Made by a program: the position numbers and the translations under genes. A model generated the notes under the pieces. That model was not told the origin of the DNA and made no database searches. It worked only from the letters and a program-made list of their open reading frames with translations. Below are positions 1-9,500 of a stretch of DNA of 21,897 nucleotides, in pieces. This DNA comes from an uncultured Tissierellia bacterium (GTDB lineage: Bacteria > Bacillota > Clostridia > Tissierellales > Peptoniphilaceae), in contig CABTYV010000022.1 in assembly GCA_902489145.1 (NCBI GenBank), positions 1 to 21,897 of the forward strand. The letters are read 5' to 3'. The stretch's first letter is position 1. Every line of letters starts with the position of its first letter.

Positions 1-97
1 CTCCCGAAGGATCCGTAAATGAGATTCTCGTTCAACATGCATGTGTTATGCACGCCGCCAGCGTTAATCCTGAGCCAGGATCAAACTCTCAAATAAA
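1..97 (-). rRNA. rrs: 16S rRNA, 5' end (partial, continues beyond left edge)
   Basis: The reverse complement of 79-90 is GAGAGTTTGATC, followed by CTGGCTCAGGATTAACGCTG and GGCGGCGTGC, the universal start of bacterial 16S rRNA. About 97 nt are present, running into variable region V1. The mature 5' end is placed a few bases before GAGAG by analogy with other Bacillota and is uncertain by about 3 nt. Two sigma-A-type promoters lie upstream, at 311-339 and 216-244. The V1 sequence might allow genus assignment by database search, but it is too short for me to name the organism. Confidence 0.97.
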
Positions 98-215
98 TAT
101 CCGAGAGTCATGTTTCTGACTCTAAAAAAATCAATATCGCTATTGAATGTGAATACTCAAGTTCATTGATTGCTATTCATTTTTGAAAGATCGCGTCACT
201 TGAGGTGACTTGACT

Positions 216-244
216 ATATTAGCACCCTCAGGAAGGTCTGTCAA
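216..244 (-). promoter_or_regulatory. rRNA promoter P2
   Basis: On the minus strand TTGACA (239-244) is followed after exactly 17 bp by TAATAT (216-221). This is the promoter nearer to 16S, with a start expected near 209. The leader of about 110 nt contains two small hairpins: GTCAC/GTGAC at 195-209 and GAGTCA/TGACTC at 105-122. These could take part in precursor processing, but no boxA-like antitermination element was recognised. Confidence 0.85.
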
Positions 245-310
245 GGCTTTTTCAAAAGAATTTGAAATTTGACCGATGACTTCTGTCCCCCCCTTTTAGG
301 GCCGGGATAG

Positions 311-339
311 ATGATATATGGGTCTATCGATCTTGTCAA
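311..339 (-). promoter_or_regulatory. rRNA promoter P1
   Basis: On the minus strand TTGACA (334-339) is followed after 17 bp by TATCAT (311-316). It lies 95 bp upstream of the second promoter with the same -35 hexamer and spacing, the usual tandem layout of Bacillota rRNA operons. It begins about 25 bp after the terminator of the preceding gene, so the rRNA operon is insulated from upstream transcription. Confidence 0.85.
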
Positions 340-363
340 GCTTTTCTCTTCCTTTTTTTATTG

Positions 364-404
364 AAAAAAAAGCCCGGCGAAAATGAAACGCTTTTCGCCG
401 AGCT
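364..404 (-). terminator. Rho-independent terminator after the PPC-domain gene
   Basis: On the minus strand a near-perfect 13-bp stem (392-404 with 371-383, one G-T pair) encloses an 8-nt loop and is followed by a run of T (364-370). It lies 36 bp beyond the stop of the gene at 440-865 and just before the rRNA promoters. Confidence 0.9.
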
Positions 405-439
405 AGGTTACTTTTATTTAGACGGATTCGATGGATGTA

Positions 440-865
440 CTAGGCTTCGAAATCAAAAATATTTAACCCCGTTACGGGATCCTTTTTACGAGAAACGCGT
501 CCCTCCATCAATGTGATGACCATTTCGCAGGTGGCGGAAATCCTGCATTCATTCAAGTGACCGCCAAAGGCCTGGCCTTCTTCGTTGGCGACGGTAATAT
601 GAAGATGGGAATAAAAATCGTCCCCCAGGCGATGAATGGTACCCCATAGCTGGGTAATCTCTACCGGAAAGGTGAAATGATTTTTATAGTATTTTTGCTC
701 TGACACATTATAAACGCCCACCGTCACATCATCGCTCGCCCCGAGCGCCTTGACCTCCCCAAAAGTAATCTGTTCTTTTTCCGCAATTTCATGAAGGGCA
801 CTGATGACTTCTTCGCCCCGATCCAATCGACATACCAGGTGGTCCCCAAATCTGCGATACTCCAT
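440..865 (-). CDS. PPC (PCC/DUF296) domain protein
   Basis: A 141-residue protein that consists almost entirely of one PPC domain, the small trimeric fold also found in plant AT-hook proteins and, in bacteria, as stand-alone proteins often annotated as DNA-binding. The conserved features are seen: GEVKALGASDDVTVGVY near residues 36-52, and the core SHLHITVANEEGQAFGGHL around 86-104, whose His residues form the likely metal site. The start is supported by GAGGAGAG shortly before the ATG. It is a single-gene unit or the last gene of one, closed by a strong terminator at 364-404. The true bacterial role is not established; DNA binding is an annotation by homology only. Confidence 0.85.
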   Translation of the reverse strand: MEYRRFGDHLVCRLDRGEEVISALHEIAEKEQITFGEVKALGASDDVTVGVYNVSEQKYYKNHFTFPVEITQLWGTIHRLGDDFYSHLHITVANEEGQAFGGHLNECRISATCEMVITLMEGRVSRKKDPVTGLNIFDFEA

Positions 866-985
866 CCACTCTCCTCTCTTTCTATGCGCCCTCCTCAGGA
901 AGAAGGCTCAAATTTCATTTGCCCGCCACGAGGGATCCTGTTACACGTACTTTCCTGTTACCCATTCTCCCACGCTTCCATCCGT

Positions 986-1771
986 CTAGGAGGCCATTCT
1001 TTTGTATCGTTCGATATTCTCCTTAGATAGAAATTCATAGGCATCATTAATTTTCTGAAAACGCTCGGTCGCTCCAGCTTCTTTGTTTAAGTCCGGATGA
1101 TATTTTTTGGCCAATTTTCGGTAGGCCAATTTCACCTGATATTCATCGGTATCCGCCCCCACGCCCAGCGTTTGGCAGGCGGCTTGGTAGCGTGTTTTGA
1201 AGTCATCAAAGGGATTGTAGGCACCTTGATTGTGGCCGGTCTGTCCGTAGCTGCTTTGACCGGTGTAACCATACCCGCCGCCCCTATTCGCACGGTAGCC
1301 TGCCTGCTCATAAAAGCTTCGAAAGATCTCCTCCCACTGCGCATTCTGTTCGGCCTGGGCTCGGCGGCGACGTTCCTCTTCTTCCTTCATTTTTTTGTGG
1401 CGATAGCTGGGGCCGTATTCCTTAAACTCTTTTTTCGTATTTTTTCCAAGCCGATAATAGTCCGCCCGGTCGTAAAGATACTCCGTTAGAATATAGCGTC
1501 CGTAGTCCAGAAAAGAAACGAAGGTCTTCCCCAAAAAAGGAAAAATCAGAAGAATCATAATAAAAAGCAGCAGGCGGGGACTCATAAAGGGGATCATAAA
1601 AATCCCGCCTGACATGATAAATACGCCAAAGCAGCCCAACATGGGCAAGAAAAGCTGGCGAATATTTTCCACCAGCCCCACCGCAAAGGATAGGAGCTGG
1701 ATCAAGCCCCCAAAAAGCAAGTCCAAAAAACGAGCCAGGCCAAAAAATAGTGTGCCAAATATTTTTTTCAT
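986..1771 (-). CDS. Membrane-anchored J-domain (DnaJ-like) protein
   Basis: A 261-residue protein with a J-domain at the very C-terminus (about residues 197-261), including the invariant HPD at 225-227 in KKYHPDLNKE. J-domains stimulate the ATPase of DnaK/Hsp70. The N-terminal 90 residues hold two or three hydrophobic segments, followed by a charged KKMKEEEERRRR stretch likely to be coiled-coil, then a Gly/Tyr/Gln-rich linker. The C-terminal J-domain behind membrane helices resembles the DjlA/DjlC-like layout rather than true DnaJ: there is no zinc-finger or CTD. I chose the ATG at 1769-1771 because AGGAGAG stands directly before it; an upstream in-frame start would add 12 residues and has no such site. 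It probably recruits DnaK to the inner face of the membrane. Confidence 0.85.
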   Translation of the reverse strand: MKKIFGTLFFGLARFLDLLFGGLIQLLSFAVGLVENIRQLFLPMLGCFGVFIMSGGIFMIPFMSPRLLLFIMILLIFPFLGKTFVSFLDYGRYILTEYLYDRADYYRLGKNTKKEFKEYGPSYRHKKMKEEEERRRRAQAEQNAQWEEIFRSFYEQAGYRANRGGGYGYTGQSSYGQTGHNQGAYNPFDDFKTRYQAACQTLGVGADTDEYQVKLAYRKLAKKYHPDLNKEAGATERFQKINDAYEFLSKENIERYKRMAS

Positions 1772-1895
1772 TCTCTCTCCTCTCGCCCTGTCTATCCGGA
1801 TGCGCATTTAAGCGGATCTGTGGTAAACTGCTGTAAGAATCAGGGCAGCCCTTTTTCGTCAAAGGCCTCTCTACACTGCTGTCATCTCGTTCATT

Positions 1896-1924
1896 TTGAC
1901 AGAGGATATTGATCATAATATGAA
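1896..1924 (+). promoter_or_regulatory. Candidate promoter of the ymfI-like gene
   Basis: TTGACA (1896-1901), 17 bp, TATGAA (1919-1924), about 20 bp before the start codon. The -35 box is perfect and the -10 box is weak (4 of 6). A TAATAT overlapping it has too short a spacer. If real, the leader is very short, and AGAAGGA about 10 nt before the ATG serves as the ribosome binding site. Confidence 0.5.
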
Positions 1925-1946
1925 ACTTTAGAAGGATCGGTCAAGT

Positions 1947-2696
1947 ATGAAGGATCAAAACCGAAAAACCGTAGTAGTGACAGGGGGCTCGCGCGGCATC
2001 GGACGCGCCATCTGCGAGCGTCTGGCCGGCCCCACGCACGACATCGTCCTGCTGTACCATACCCAGAAGGAGCAGGCCAGCGCGGTTGTCCGCTCCTGCC
2101 AGGAAAAGGGAGCAAGCTGCCTGGCGCTGCAAACGGATGTTTCCTCTTATACCCAAATGGAAGAAGCTTTTGCAAAAATCACAGACCAGGTGGGCGGGGT
2201 CGATATCCTGGTCAATAACGCCGCCCTATCCGTTTATGGGCTCATACAGGACATCGATCCTGTGGAGTGGGACCGGGTCTTTTCCGTCAACGTCTCCGGC
2301 GCCTTCTACGCCACCAAGCTCGCTCTCCCCCATATGCTGGATCAAAAATGGGGCCGAATCATCAACATTGCTTCCGTTTGGGGCCAGGTGGGCGCCTCAT
2401 ATGAAGCCCTTTATGCAGCCAGCAAAGGGGCCCTCATTGCTTTTTCCAAATCGACCGCAAAGGAAGTGGCCTACAGTGGGATCACCTGCAATGTCCTCTG
2501 CCCCGGTATGGTTTCGACTGACATGATGGATCAGCTGGATCCGGACACAAAGCGGGCCCTCATAGAGGAGGTACCGCTGGGCCGATTTTTACGCCCCGAT
2601 GAAATCGCCCTTTGGGTAGCCCAGCTTGCCAGTGAGGAGGCTTGCGCCATGACCGGCCAGGTGCTTTCGCCAAGCGGAGGCTGGATCATTCAGTAG
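1947..2696 (+). CDS. ymfI: SDR oxidoreductase, elongation factor P 5-aminopentanone reductase-like
   Basis: A 249-residue classical short-chain dehydrogenase/reductase. Seen: nucleotide-binding TGGSRGIG (12-19), NNAA (90-93), and catalytic Ser143, Tyr156 and Lys160 (YAASK). The FabG-like core carries SVWGQVGAS just before the catalytic Tyr and ends in a GQVLSPSGGWII tail, both typical of the YmfI subgroup. In Bacillus that protein reduces the 5-aminopentanone group on EF-P to 5-aminopentanol. Activity on EF-P is inferred from family resemblance; efp itself is not in the window. The alternative is a generic 3-oxoacyl-ACP reductase, but no fatty-acid genes are nearby. The gene stands alone on the plus strand, and its last 11 bp overlap the 3' end of addA. 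Confidence 0.8.
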   Translation: MKDQNRKTVVVTGGSRGIGRAICERLAGPTHDIVLLYHTQKEQASAVVRSCQEKGASCLALQTDVSSYTQMEEAFAKITDQVGGVDILVNNAALSVYGLIQDIDPVEWDRVFSVNVSGAFYATKLALPHMLDQKWGRIINIASVWGQVGASYEALYAASKGALIAFSKSTAKEVAYSGITCNVLCPGMVSTDMMDQLDPDTKRALIEEVPLGRFLRPDEIALWVAQLASEEACAMTGQVLSPSGGWIIQ

Positions 2697-5600
2697 GGGG
2701 CAATAAATCAGTAAAACGCTCCGCTTCCCCATAGCGCACCCAGTAGAGGTAGGCCTCCGTCACCGGTTGCTGATAGGCTTGCGACAGTGCAAGGGCATAG
2801 AGGGCCAGCTGGTCTCGGTAGTGAGCCGGATCTTTTTTTCGATCGGTCTTAAAATCAACTAATAATAGGCCCGCTTCCTTGGGATCCGCTTCTGCCAGTG
2901 GCACGAAAAGGTCCACCCGTCCGTCAATGGTCATGATTTCCTCCGACCCACCTTCCCTCTGTCGAGCAAACGGCAATTTTGAAAGCGGCGTACGGAGCGT
3001 AAAGGATTCCTCCCGGCGGACAGCTTCCCGCAAGCGGATCAGCCGCCTGCCGAGCGGACTTTGATAAAATTGAAGCAGCATGGACCGGTCAATTTGATCG
3101 GCCTCTTCCCGAAGGAAAAAGCGCCGCTTTACCAAGGCTTCCAAGGCCACCTCCAGACTCGCTGGCTCATAGGCACGCAGGGGCAGGGCCTGGAGGGCTG
3201 CATGCATAAGCCGCCCAAAATGAGCCCCTGCTCGGTCGGGCTCTTCCCTGATAAATCGGGGCGGAGCATAGTCTGCCGCCCCCTCCTGATCCGTGAGCAA
3301 AAAGTCCGGTTTTTGATCCTTTTCCCCCTTGTCTCTTCGCGCGCTGCCCAGAGGCGAAGGGGTTTTTCTTTTCCCTTTCCCCTTTTCAAAAGCCTCCTCC
3401 ATCAATCCCGTAACGCTCCGCTTGATTGGCAGATAACAGCTTTTCGAAAAGGGATAGCGGAAGGAAAGAACGGCGTCCATACTCGGCAGGATGGACGCTT
3501 GTCCCCCCTGAAGCAGGGCGACCAGGCTTGTGGTCTCGAGCCCTTGCTCCGTGTTTCGCGCTTGCTTAACTGCCTGCATCTGCATTCGCACGTCAGATTC
3601 GCGCTCCAGCGTAACAGTAAAGCCAGCCACCTGCTGTCGGTCCTGAGGCGCTGAGGGAAAATCGATCTTTCCAGAAGCGAAATCACCGGCCCGCAGAGCC
3701 TGACCCAGGCCACCCTGTAGGTCACGCATTTTTCCCGGATCGGCCTTGAGGAGAGCCAGCAGCCAATCCTGATAGGAGCGACCCTGGTCTAAGGCCATCG
3801 AAAGCTCCTGCACGTGGGCTTGGCCCGTCAGGCGCAAGGCCTCGGATAGATCCTTTCCGTGTCCCAAAAGAACCAATCTTTTTTGGGCCCGGGTGAGGGC
3901 CACATAAAAAATCCGCACCTCCTCATCCCGCTCCCGCGCCCACCGCCTTCTCTGATCCAGATCCAGGCGGACGGACGGTCCCTCCAGGATTCGGCCGGAC
4001 TTGGGATCGAGACTTCGGTCGGCCAGGCTCGCTCCAAAGCTTCGATCGAAGGAGTAAGGGAGCGTAGAGGCGGGATGGAAGGAGTTGGGCAGGTTCGCAA
4101 GGACAATCACCGGCGCATCCAAGCCCTTTGAGGCATGAATGCTCATCAGCCGCACCACCTGGTCGGATTCAGACATGGCCCCTGCGACTTGAAGCCCCTG
4201 CCCCTGGGAGGATCCGTTTTCTTTCAGAAGCTGCAGAAAGCCATACAGATCATGCCCCCCCTCCTCTTCAAAGTGACGGGCCATGGTCATGATCAATTGG
4301 AGGTTAGCCCTTCTTTCCTGTCCATAGGAAAGGGCCGAAAGGAAGGGATAGAGTCCGGATTGCTGAAGCAGGTGGGCAATGAAATCGCCAAAAGGCATCC
4401 TCTGTCCATCCCGGATCCAGCTCTCACGCGCTTGGGCAAATCGCAGGGCCTTGTCATGCAGGGCCGGATAGGCAGCCATAAGGGTGAAAAGGTCTTCCTC
4501 CGAGGCCACCCCCTGCGCCCATCCCTCCGCTGGATTGCATACAGGCTGATCCACCAGCGCATAAAATGCTTGGGCAAAGCTTCCGTCCGGATAAAAAAAG
4601 CGAAGAAGGGCCAATTCCTCATCCGAAAAATCGCCCACAATAGAGCTTAAGAGGGCCGCTAAGGCCAAATCATGGTAGCGGTTGTCCACCCATTCAAAAA
4701 GATGGATGGCCAGGGCAATTTCCAGGGCCTCCTGGTCAAAAGCGTCCATATCACTGTAGGTGGGAATGGAGAAATGCCGTAGGACTGCTTCATAGTCCAT
4801 GATGGGCTGCTTGGCTCGAAAGAGAACGGTAATATCCCGATAGCTATGGCTTGGATCCTCTGCCAGATAGGCCTGAATCCAATGGGCCAAATAAAAGGCT
4901 TCCCCGGGCTTCTCATCAATATAGGAAAGCTCCTTCTTTTCTCCCTTTTCTTCTTCGATGAGCACCAGCTCCACCTGACCGGCGAGGCCCCCTGACGTTT
5001 CGACCTCCTGCGCCCGCTTTTGCGCAGGGAGGCTCACGCGTGCCCTTTGTCCCTTTGTTTGATAAGCCACTTGGCCTCGATCGGGCGTCATCAAGGGATC
5101 AAAGACCCAGTTAATAAAGTCCAGTATGTTTTTTTCGGAGCGAAAGTTGTAGGTCAAATAGCAGGCAGACGAACGGGCTGGGTCCTTTTCATACTGGTCC
5201 ATTCTTTCCAGAAAATTCTCCGGGCAGGCTTGACGGAAGGCATAAATCGACTGCTTGACATCCCCGACAAAGAAAAGATTGCGGTCCCCCTTGAGCCGTT
5301 CAATGATTTCATTTTGCAGGTCGGACGCATCCTGGTACTCGTCAAAATAGATGGATTGATAGCGTGCCTGTAGCGCCCTTTGAATTTCCTCCTGGTCCAA
5401 AAGCGCAAGCAGGAGGTGCTCCACATCATTAAAATCCATGCCATGCTTCTCTTTTTTTAATTGACGAAGCACGGTCCGGTAATCGCTGGCCAGGCGGTCG
5501 AGCAGAAGGAGATTTTGGCGCATCCGCCCCCCCTCCTCGACCAATGCCTTTTCATTGAGGGCCAAAACCTGTTGGCTTATTTTTTCCTGCTCCTCCTTGA

Positions 5601-6555
5601 GCGTCTTACGCCAGGCATTGAGCCGATCTTTTTCTGCCAGGACTGCCTCATCATATTTATTTTTGCGCATGGGGAAGGCCGTTGGACTTTTAAAATAGAG
5701 GAGGGGGTCCCTCTCCCCTTTTTCGATATAAGCCGTTACCGCCTGAGAAAACTGAACCGGCTCCCCTTCGATGGCCTTCGCGTATGCTTCCGGCAAATGG
5801 CGTTTGGCCTGATCCAGCAGAGCGTCATAGGATGCCCGATAGGCGGTCAGGTCTGGAAGAATGAATTTCTGATAATACAGCCGGAGCGTTTCCCGTCCAT
5901 AGGCTTTCGTGCCCATCGCATCGCTTGTTTCCTTCAACCAGCGGTCCGGGTCCAATAGCTGATCCTTCATCCTCTGATAGGCTAAAATCATCTGGCGAAG
6001 CGCCTGGTCCGTCCGTCTCTGGTCGGTGCCAAAGAGTTCAGCAAAGGTCTGAAAGGCGGTTGATCCACTTTCATAAAAAGCCGAAAGGCTTCGGTCAAGC
6101 GCCTTATTTTGAAGGTCGGACAAGGTCCGCTCGTCTAAGATATGCGTGGTAGGATCCAGTCCAAGCGCGTCAAAATGCCCCTGCACCTGCTCATAGCAAA
6201 AGGCGTGGAGGGTCTGGATGTTGGCGGATGCAAGCGCATTAACCTGATCGAGCAGGTGAGTACGCAGCTCCGGTGAAATCGTCTGGGCGCTTCCATCCAT
6301 CCCTGGGTAGCTGCCGGAGCGAATCAGCTCCATCAGTCGCGCCCGAATTTTATCCCGAAGGGAGTGCGCCGCCTTGTTGGTAAAGGTGACGATCAACATT
6401 TCACGGATGGATCGGTGGCCTTCTACCAGCTCAGAAAGAACGCGCTCGACTAAAACAGCGGTCTTGCCCGCTCCCGCCTGGGCGGAAACAATCAGGTTTC
6501 GCTCCCTTTGATCGATGACCTGGCGCTGTTCCTGCGTAAATTGGAGATCAGTCAT
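2686..6555 (-). CDS. addA: ATP-dependent helicase/nuclease subunit A (AddA)
   Basis: A 1289-residue UvrD/Rep superfamily 1 helicase with a C-terminal RecB-family nuclease, the 3'-5' motor of the AddAB end-resection complex that feeds RecA-dependent repair. Seen in order: Walker A AGAGKT (27-32), TFTNKAA, motif II FDEYQD (404-409), motif III GDVKQSIYAFR (431-441), motif V SIHASKGLDAPVIVL, motif VI EVRIFYVALTRAQKRL, then nuclease residues in DGRVDLF, LLVDFKTDRK and QLALYAL near the C-terminus. All core residues look intact. I chose the second in-frame ATG (6553-6555) because GGAAGGGAG lies just before it; a start 21 bp earlier lacks a ribosome binding site. The chosen start overlaps the addB stop by 8 bp, which suggests translational coupling. 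Length is close to the family norm of 1200-1250. Confidence 0.97.
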   Translation of the reverse strand: MTDLQFTQEQRQVIDQRERNLIVSAQAGAGKTAVLVERVLSELVEGHRSIREMLIVTFTNKAAHSLRDKIRARLMELIRSGSYPGMDGSAQTISPELRTHLLDQVNALASANIQTLHAFCYEQVQGHFDALGLDPTTHILDERTLSDLQNKALDRSLSAFYESGSTAFQTFAELFGTDQRRTDQALRQMILAYQRMKDQLLDPDRWLKETSDAMGTKAYGRETLRLYYQKFILPDLTAYRASYDALLDQAKRHLPEAYAKAIEGEPVQFSQAVTAYIEKGERDPLLYFKSPTAFPMRKNKYDEAVLAEKDRLNAWRKTLKEEQEKISQQVLALNEKALVEEGGRMRQNLLLLDRLASDYRTVLRQLKKEKHGMDFNDVEHLLLALLDQEEIQRALQARYQSIYFDEYQDASDLQNEIIERLKGDRNLFFVGDVKQSIYAFRQACPENFLERMDQYEKDPARSSACYLTYNFRSEKNILDFINWVFDPLMTPDRGQVAYQTKGQRARVSLPAQKRAQEVETSGGLAGQVELVLIEEEKGEKKELSYIDEKPGEAFYLAHWIQAYLAEDPSHSYRDITVLFRAKQPIMDYEAVLRHFSIPTYSDMDAFDQEALEIALAIHLFEWVDNRYHDLALAALLSSIVGDFSDEELALLRFFYPDGSFAQAFYALVDQPVCNPAEGWAQGVASEEDLFTLMAAYPALHDKALRFAQARESWIRDGQRMPFGDFIAHLLQQSGLYPFLSALSYGQERRANLQLIMTMARHFEEEGGHDLYGFLQLLKENGSSQGQGLQVAGAMSESDQVVRLMSIHASKGLDAPVIVLANLPNSFHPASTLPYSFDRSFGASLADRSLDPKSGRILEGPSVRLDLDQRRRWARERDEEVRIFYVALTRAQKRLVLLGHGKDLSEALRLTGQAHVQELSMALDQGRSYQDWLLALLKADPGKMRDLQGGLGQALRAGDFASGKIDFPSAPQDRQQVAGFTVTLERESDVRMQMQAVKQARNTEQGLETTSLVALLQGGQASILPSMDAVLSFRYPFSKSCYLPIKRSVTGLMEEAFEKGKGKRKTPSPLGSARRDKGEKDQKPDFLLTDQEGAADYAPPRFIREEPDRAGAHFGRLMHAALQALPLRAYEPASLEVALEALVKRRFFLREEADQIDRSMLLQFYQSPLGRRLIRLREAVRREESFTLRTPLSKLPFARQREGGSEEIMTIDGRVDLFVPLAEADPKEAGLLLVDFKTDRKKDPAHYRDQLALYALALSQAYQQPVTEAYLYWVRYGEAERFTDLLPPTE

Positions 6556-9500
6556 GGATGGCTCCCTTCCATTCATTTAAGGAAAGGCTGGGGAGGGATC
6601 GATATTTTCCGAATTGCCCCCTTGGTTCAAAACGGCAGAGGGCGCGGTAGGGGCAATATTGACAAGCACTTTCCTTATTCTTCAGACGATAGGGCGCCGG
6701 GGAAAGGATCCCTAACGCACGTTTTTCCTCCAGCTGCGAAGCCTTAGCCAGGGCTTGATCCATCAGCTCATCCATCGCCCTTGCGGAAAGCAGACGTTCC
6801 TGCTCACTCACCCCGTCGGGATGGGGTCCCAGCGTACCGTCCGCCTGAGGGACCAACAATTTTCGGGAGGAGCCCATTTTATAAATATCGGATTGAAACT
6901 GCTTCGGTGTTTCTCTTATCGCCTGGTCAGCCGCGTGAAGGACCTCCGGGTCTCGAACCAAAAGGCCATCCAGGCTCACCTCCCCTAAAAAGGACTGGGC
7001 CAGGGCCTTTTCATAGGCTTGCCGGTCCTTCGCCTTCTTTAGCTTTACCAGGGGGGCCGGACGTAGGCTCATAAAAAAGAAGCCGAGTGGGCGGGCGTTA
7101 CGGGTCACCGCCCGCAAATAGAGGGGCAGCTGCAAATCCAATCCATAAATCAGTCGAGTGAGATCAAAGGCCCGCCTGCCGCTTTTGTAGTCAATCACCT
7201 GTCGGTAGACTTGGCCCGTCTGCGGAATTTGGAGCTCATCCACCCGGTCAATCCGTCCCCGTAAGGAAACCTCTACTCCGTTCGGGGCTCTTTGCAGTAA
7301 AGGCAAGGGCGGATAGGCCTGACCCCGTCCAAACGCAAGCTCATGGTCCATGCGGAGGAAGCGGCTGTGCTGGATCTGATGGAGGACCTGCTGAGAAGCA
7401 TCTTGTAAGCTCTTCCAGGTGAGCTCCAGGAAGAAAGCGTTGCGGGGGTCGGAGCGCCGAATCTGATCCATTTGCACCCTTTTGGCCTTGTCAAAGGCCC
7501 CCTCCAAGGCGGCCAGAGAAAGCGCGTCCGGCCATTGCTCCACCTGGTCCAGGTGGGCATTGACCCAGCCCGACCAGGCCGAGAGGCTGTCATGGAGGAG
7601 ATTGCCGATATCCAAGGGATCCAGGGCGAGCCTCCGTCCTTCCTCCAGACGAAGGATATGCCGGGCAAAGCCCTGATAGGGACAGGCCGCATAGGCCTCC
7701 AGACTGGTCGCCGATACCTCTCTTTCCTTTTGTAACAAAGTTCGGGCCAATGGTGCTGATAAACAAGGACGCTCATTGGTATAGGAAAGAGCCCGCTGGA
7801 AGAGGGTTTCGTCCTCGGGATTGGGGCTGATTTTTAAACTGTTTTTTAGCGCCAACCAAGTGCTTGCAGCGGGATCCTGGCGCAAAGCCTTTGGAAGTAA
7901 AACCTGACGGAGGGAGCGCGCATAGGCTGCCTCGCTTGGCCCAAAGCTGCCAATGAAATGCAGGGGAAGCTTTCCCGCCACTCGGAGGCTTTCGAGCCAA
8001 AAAGAAGGCTGAAGGGGGGCATTGTCCCGGCTCAGGCGGCTGGTGAAGAGGAAAAGCTTCTTTTGAACCTTGCGCAAGCTGCTATAAAAATTCAGCCGTT
8101 CCTCCTCTGCCTGAAAATCAGGCGATGAGGGCAGGAAAAAGCCGCGCTTCCGAAAGGCTTCTTTTTCAAGCTCCGTAAAAAGACCCGTGCCGGCTCCTGA
8201 GGAGGGCAGGTTGGCATCGGTAAGGCCCAGGATAAATACATAGGCCCGCGTTCGGGACCGAGACCGTAGCAGGGTGGAAACCAGGATCTGATCCTGGCCT
8301 GGTGGAATCACCCCCAGATGAAGGTCCGCCAGCCCCTCCTGGAGCATTTGTACAAAAATTTTCGGAGAAAGCGGGGTTGCGCCCGATATTTCAACTGCGC
8401 TGTCCAGGAGGGCCATGAGCTCCGCCCACAGCTGCTGATGAAGGGCCAGTCCCTCTTCTTCTCCTTCCTCCTCCAGGCGTTTCCCATAGGCCAAAAAAGC
8501 GGGATAGACGGGAGGCTGGCTTAAAAAGGCATACAGCTTTTGACAAAAGAAGGGCGCTTGCTCCTGCTCCGGCAGCTGGCGAAAGGGACGGAGGAGGGCG
8601 GTCAGCTGGTCCTTGACCTTTTTTGCTTCCTGCGTTTCTTCCGCTAGCTGTGCAGCAGCCTGAGGCAGGTGGCGATCTATGAGCGATTGGTAGAAAGCAT
8701 CATCCAGCGTAAAATACCGGTCCTCCTCTAGTGCGGCTCCAGCGAGCTGGCGCTTTTCAATATATTTTTGGTAGATCTCTACCTCCGCATCCGAAAGGCC
8801 CAAGAGACCGGTTTTAAGCAGGGCTAGATAGGTTTCCTTTCGTGGCCCCTTTTCCATGAGGGCCAGGAGGGACTCGACTAGCTTGATCAGGGGATGGAAG
8901 TGCACTGATTTTTCTTCATCCGCAAAATATGGCAGCTGGTTTTCTGCCCATTGTCCCCGCAGGAAGGGGGCGTATTCCGCCCAATCTAATAAAATGACCT
9001 GGATGTCGCGATAGCGGGCCTGACCGGAAGCGACGAGATGACGTACGGCAACCGAAAGACCGCTCACTTCATCCTCTGTATTTCGAAACTCAAAGGCCGA
9101 AAGGCAGGAAGAGGCAGAAGCGGCTGAAACAGGCCGGTAGGAAAATACGGCTCTGCTCAAGGCCGCCAGGGGGTCCGCTCCCTCTTTTTCCTGCTCCTGA
9201 TCCCTCCCCTCCGGCCCTGCAAGCATCACGCTTTGCCCTTGCGCTTCCGCCATCCGGCGCAGCTGCAGGAGAAAATGAACCGATAGGCTAAAGGCAGCGG
9301 CATCATCCACCAGCCCGTCCAGCACCTTTTTTAATGTTTCCTCCTCCCCCTCCAGAGGCCACTGGAGTACCTCCTTAGCCAAAAGGGGGTCCAGAAGCAG
9401 GGCGCCCTCCAGCCTTCCGTGCAGACTGAGCGCCGAAAGATAGCCCAGCTCATGGGCCGACAAAGAATGAAAATGCTCAAAGAAAAAATCCGTATTAGAG

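Noticed and set aside
4135..4650. Plus-strand frame of 171 residues, and others of similar size, inside addA and addB
   Set aside because: Shadows of the GC-rich helicase genes; no ribosome sites and no recognisable domains.
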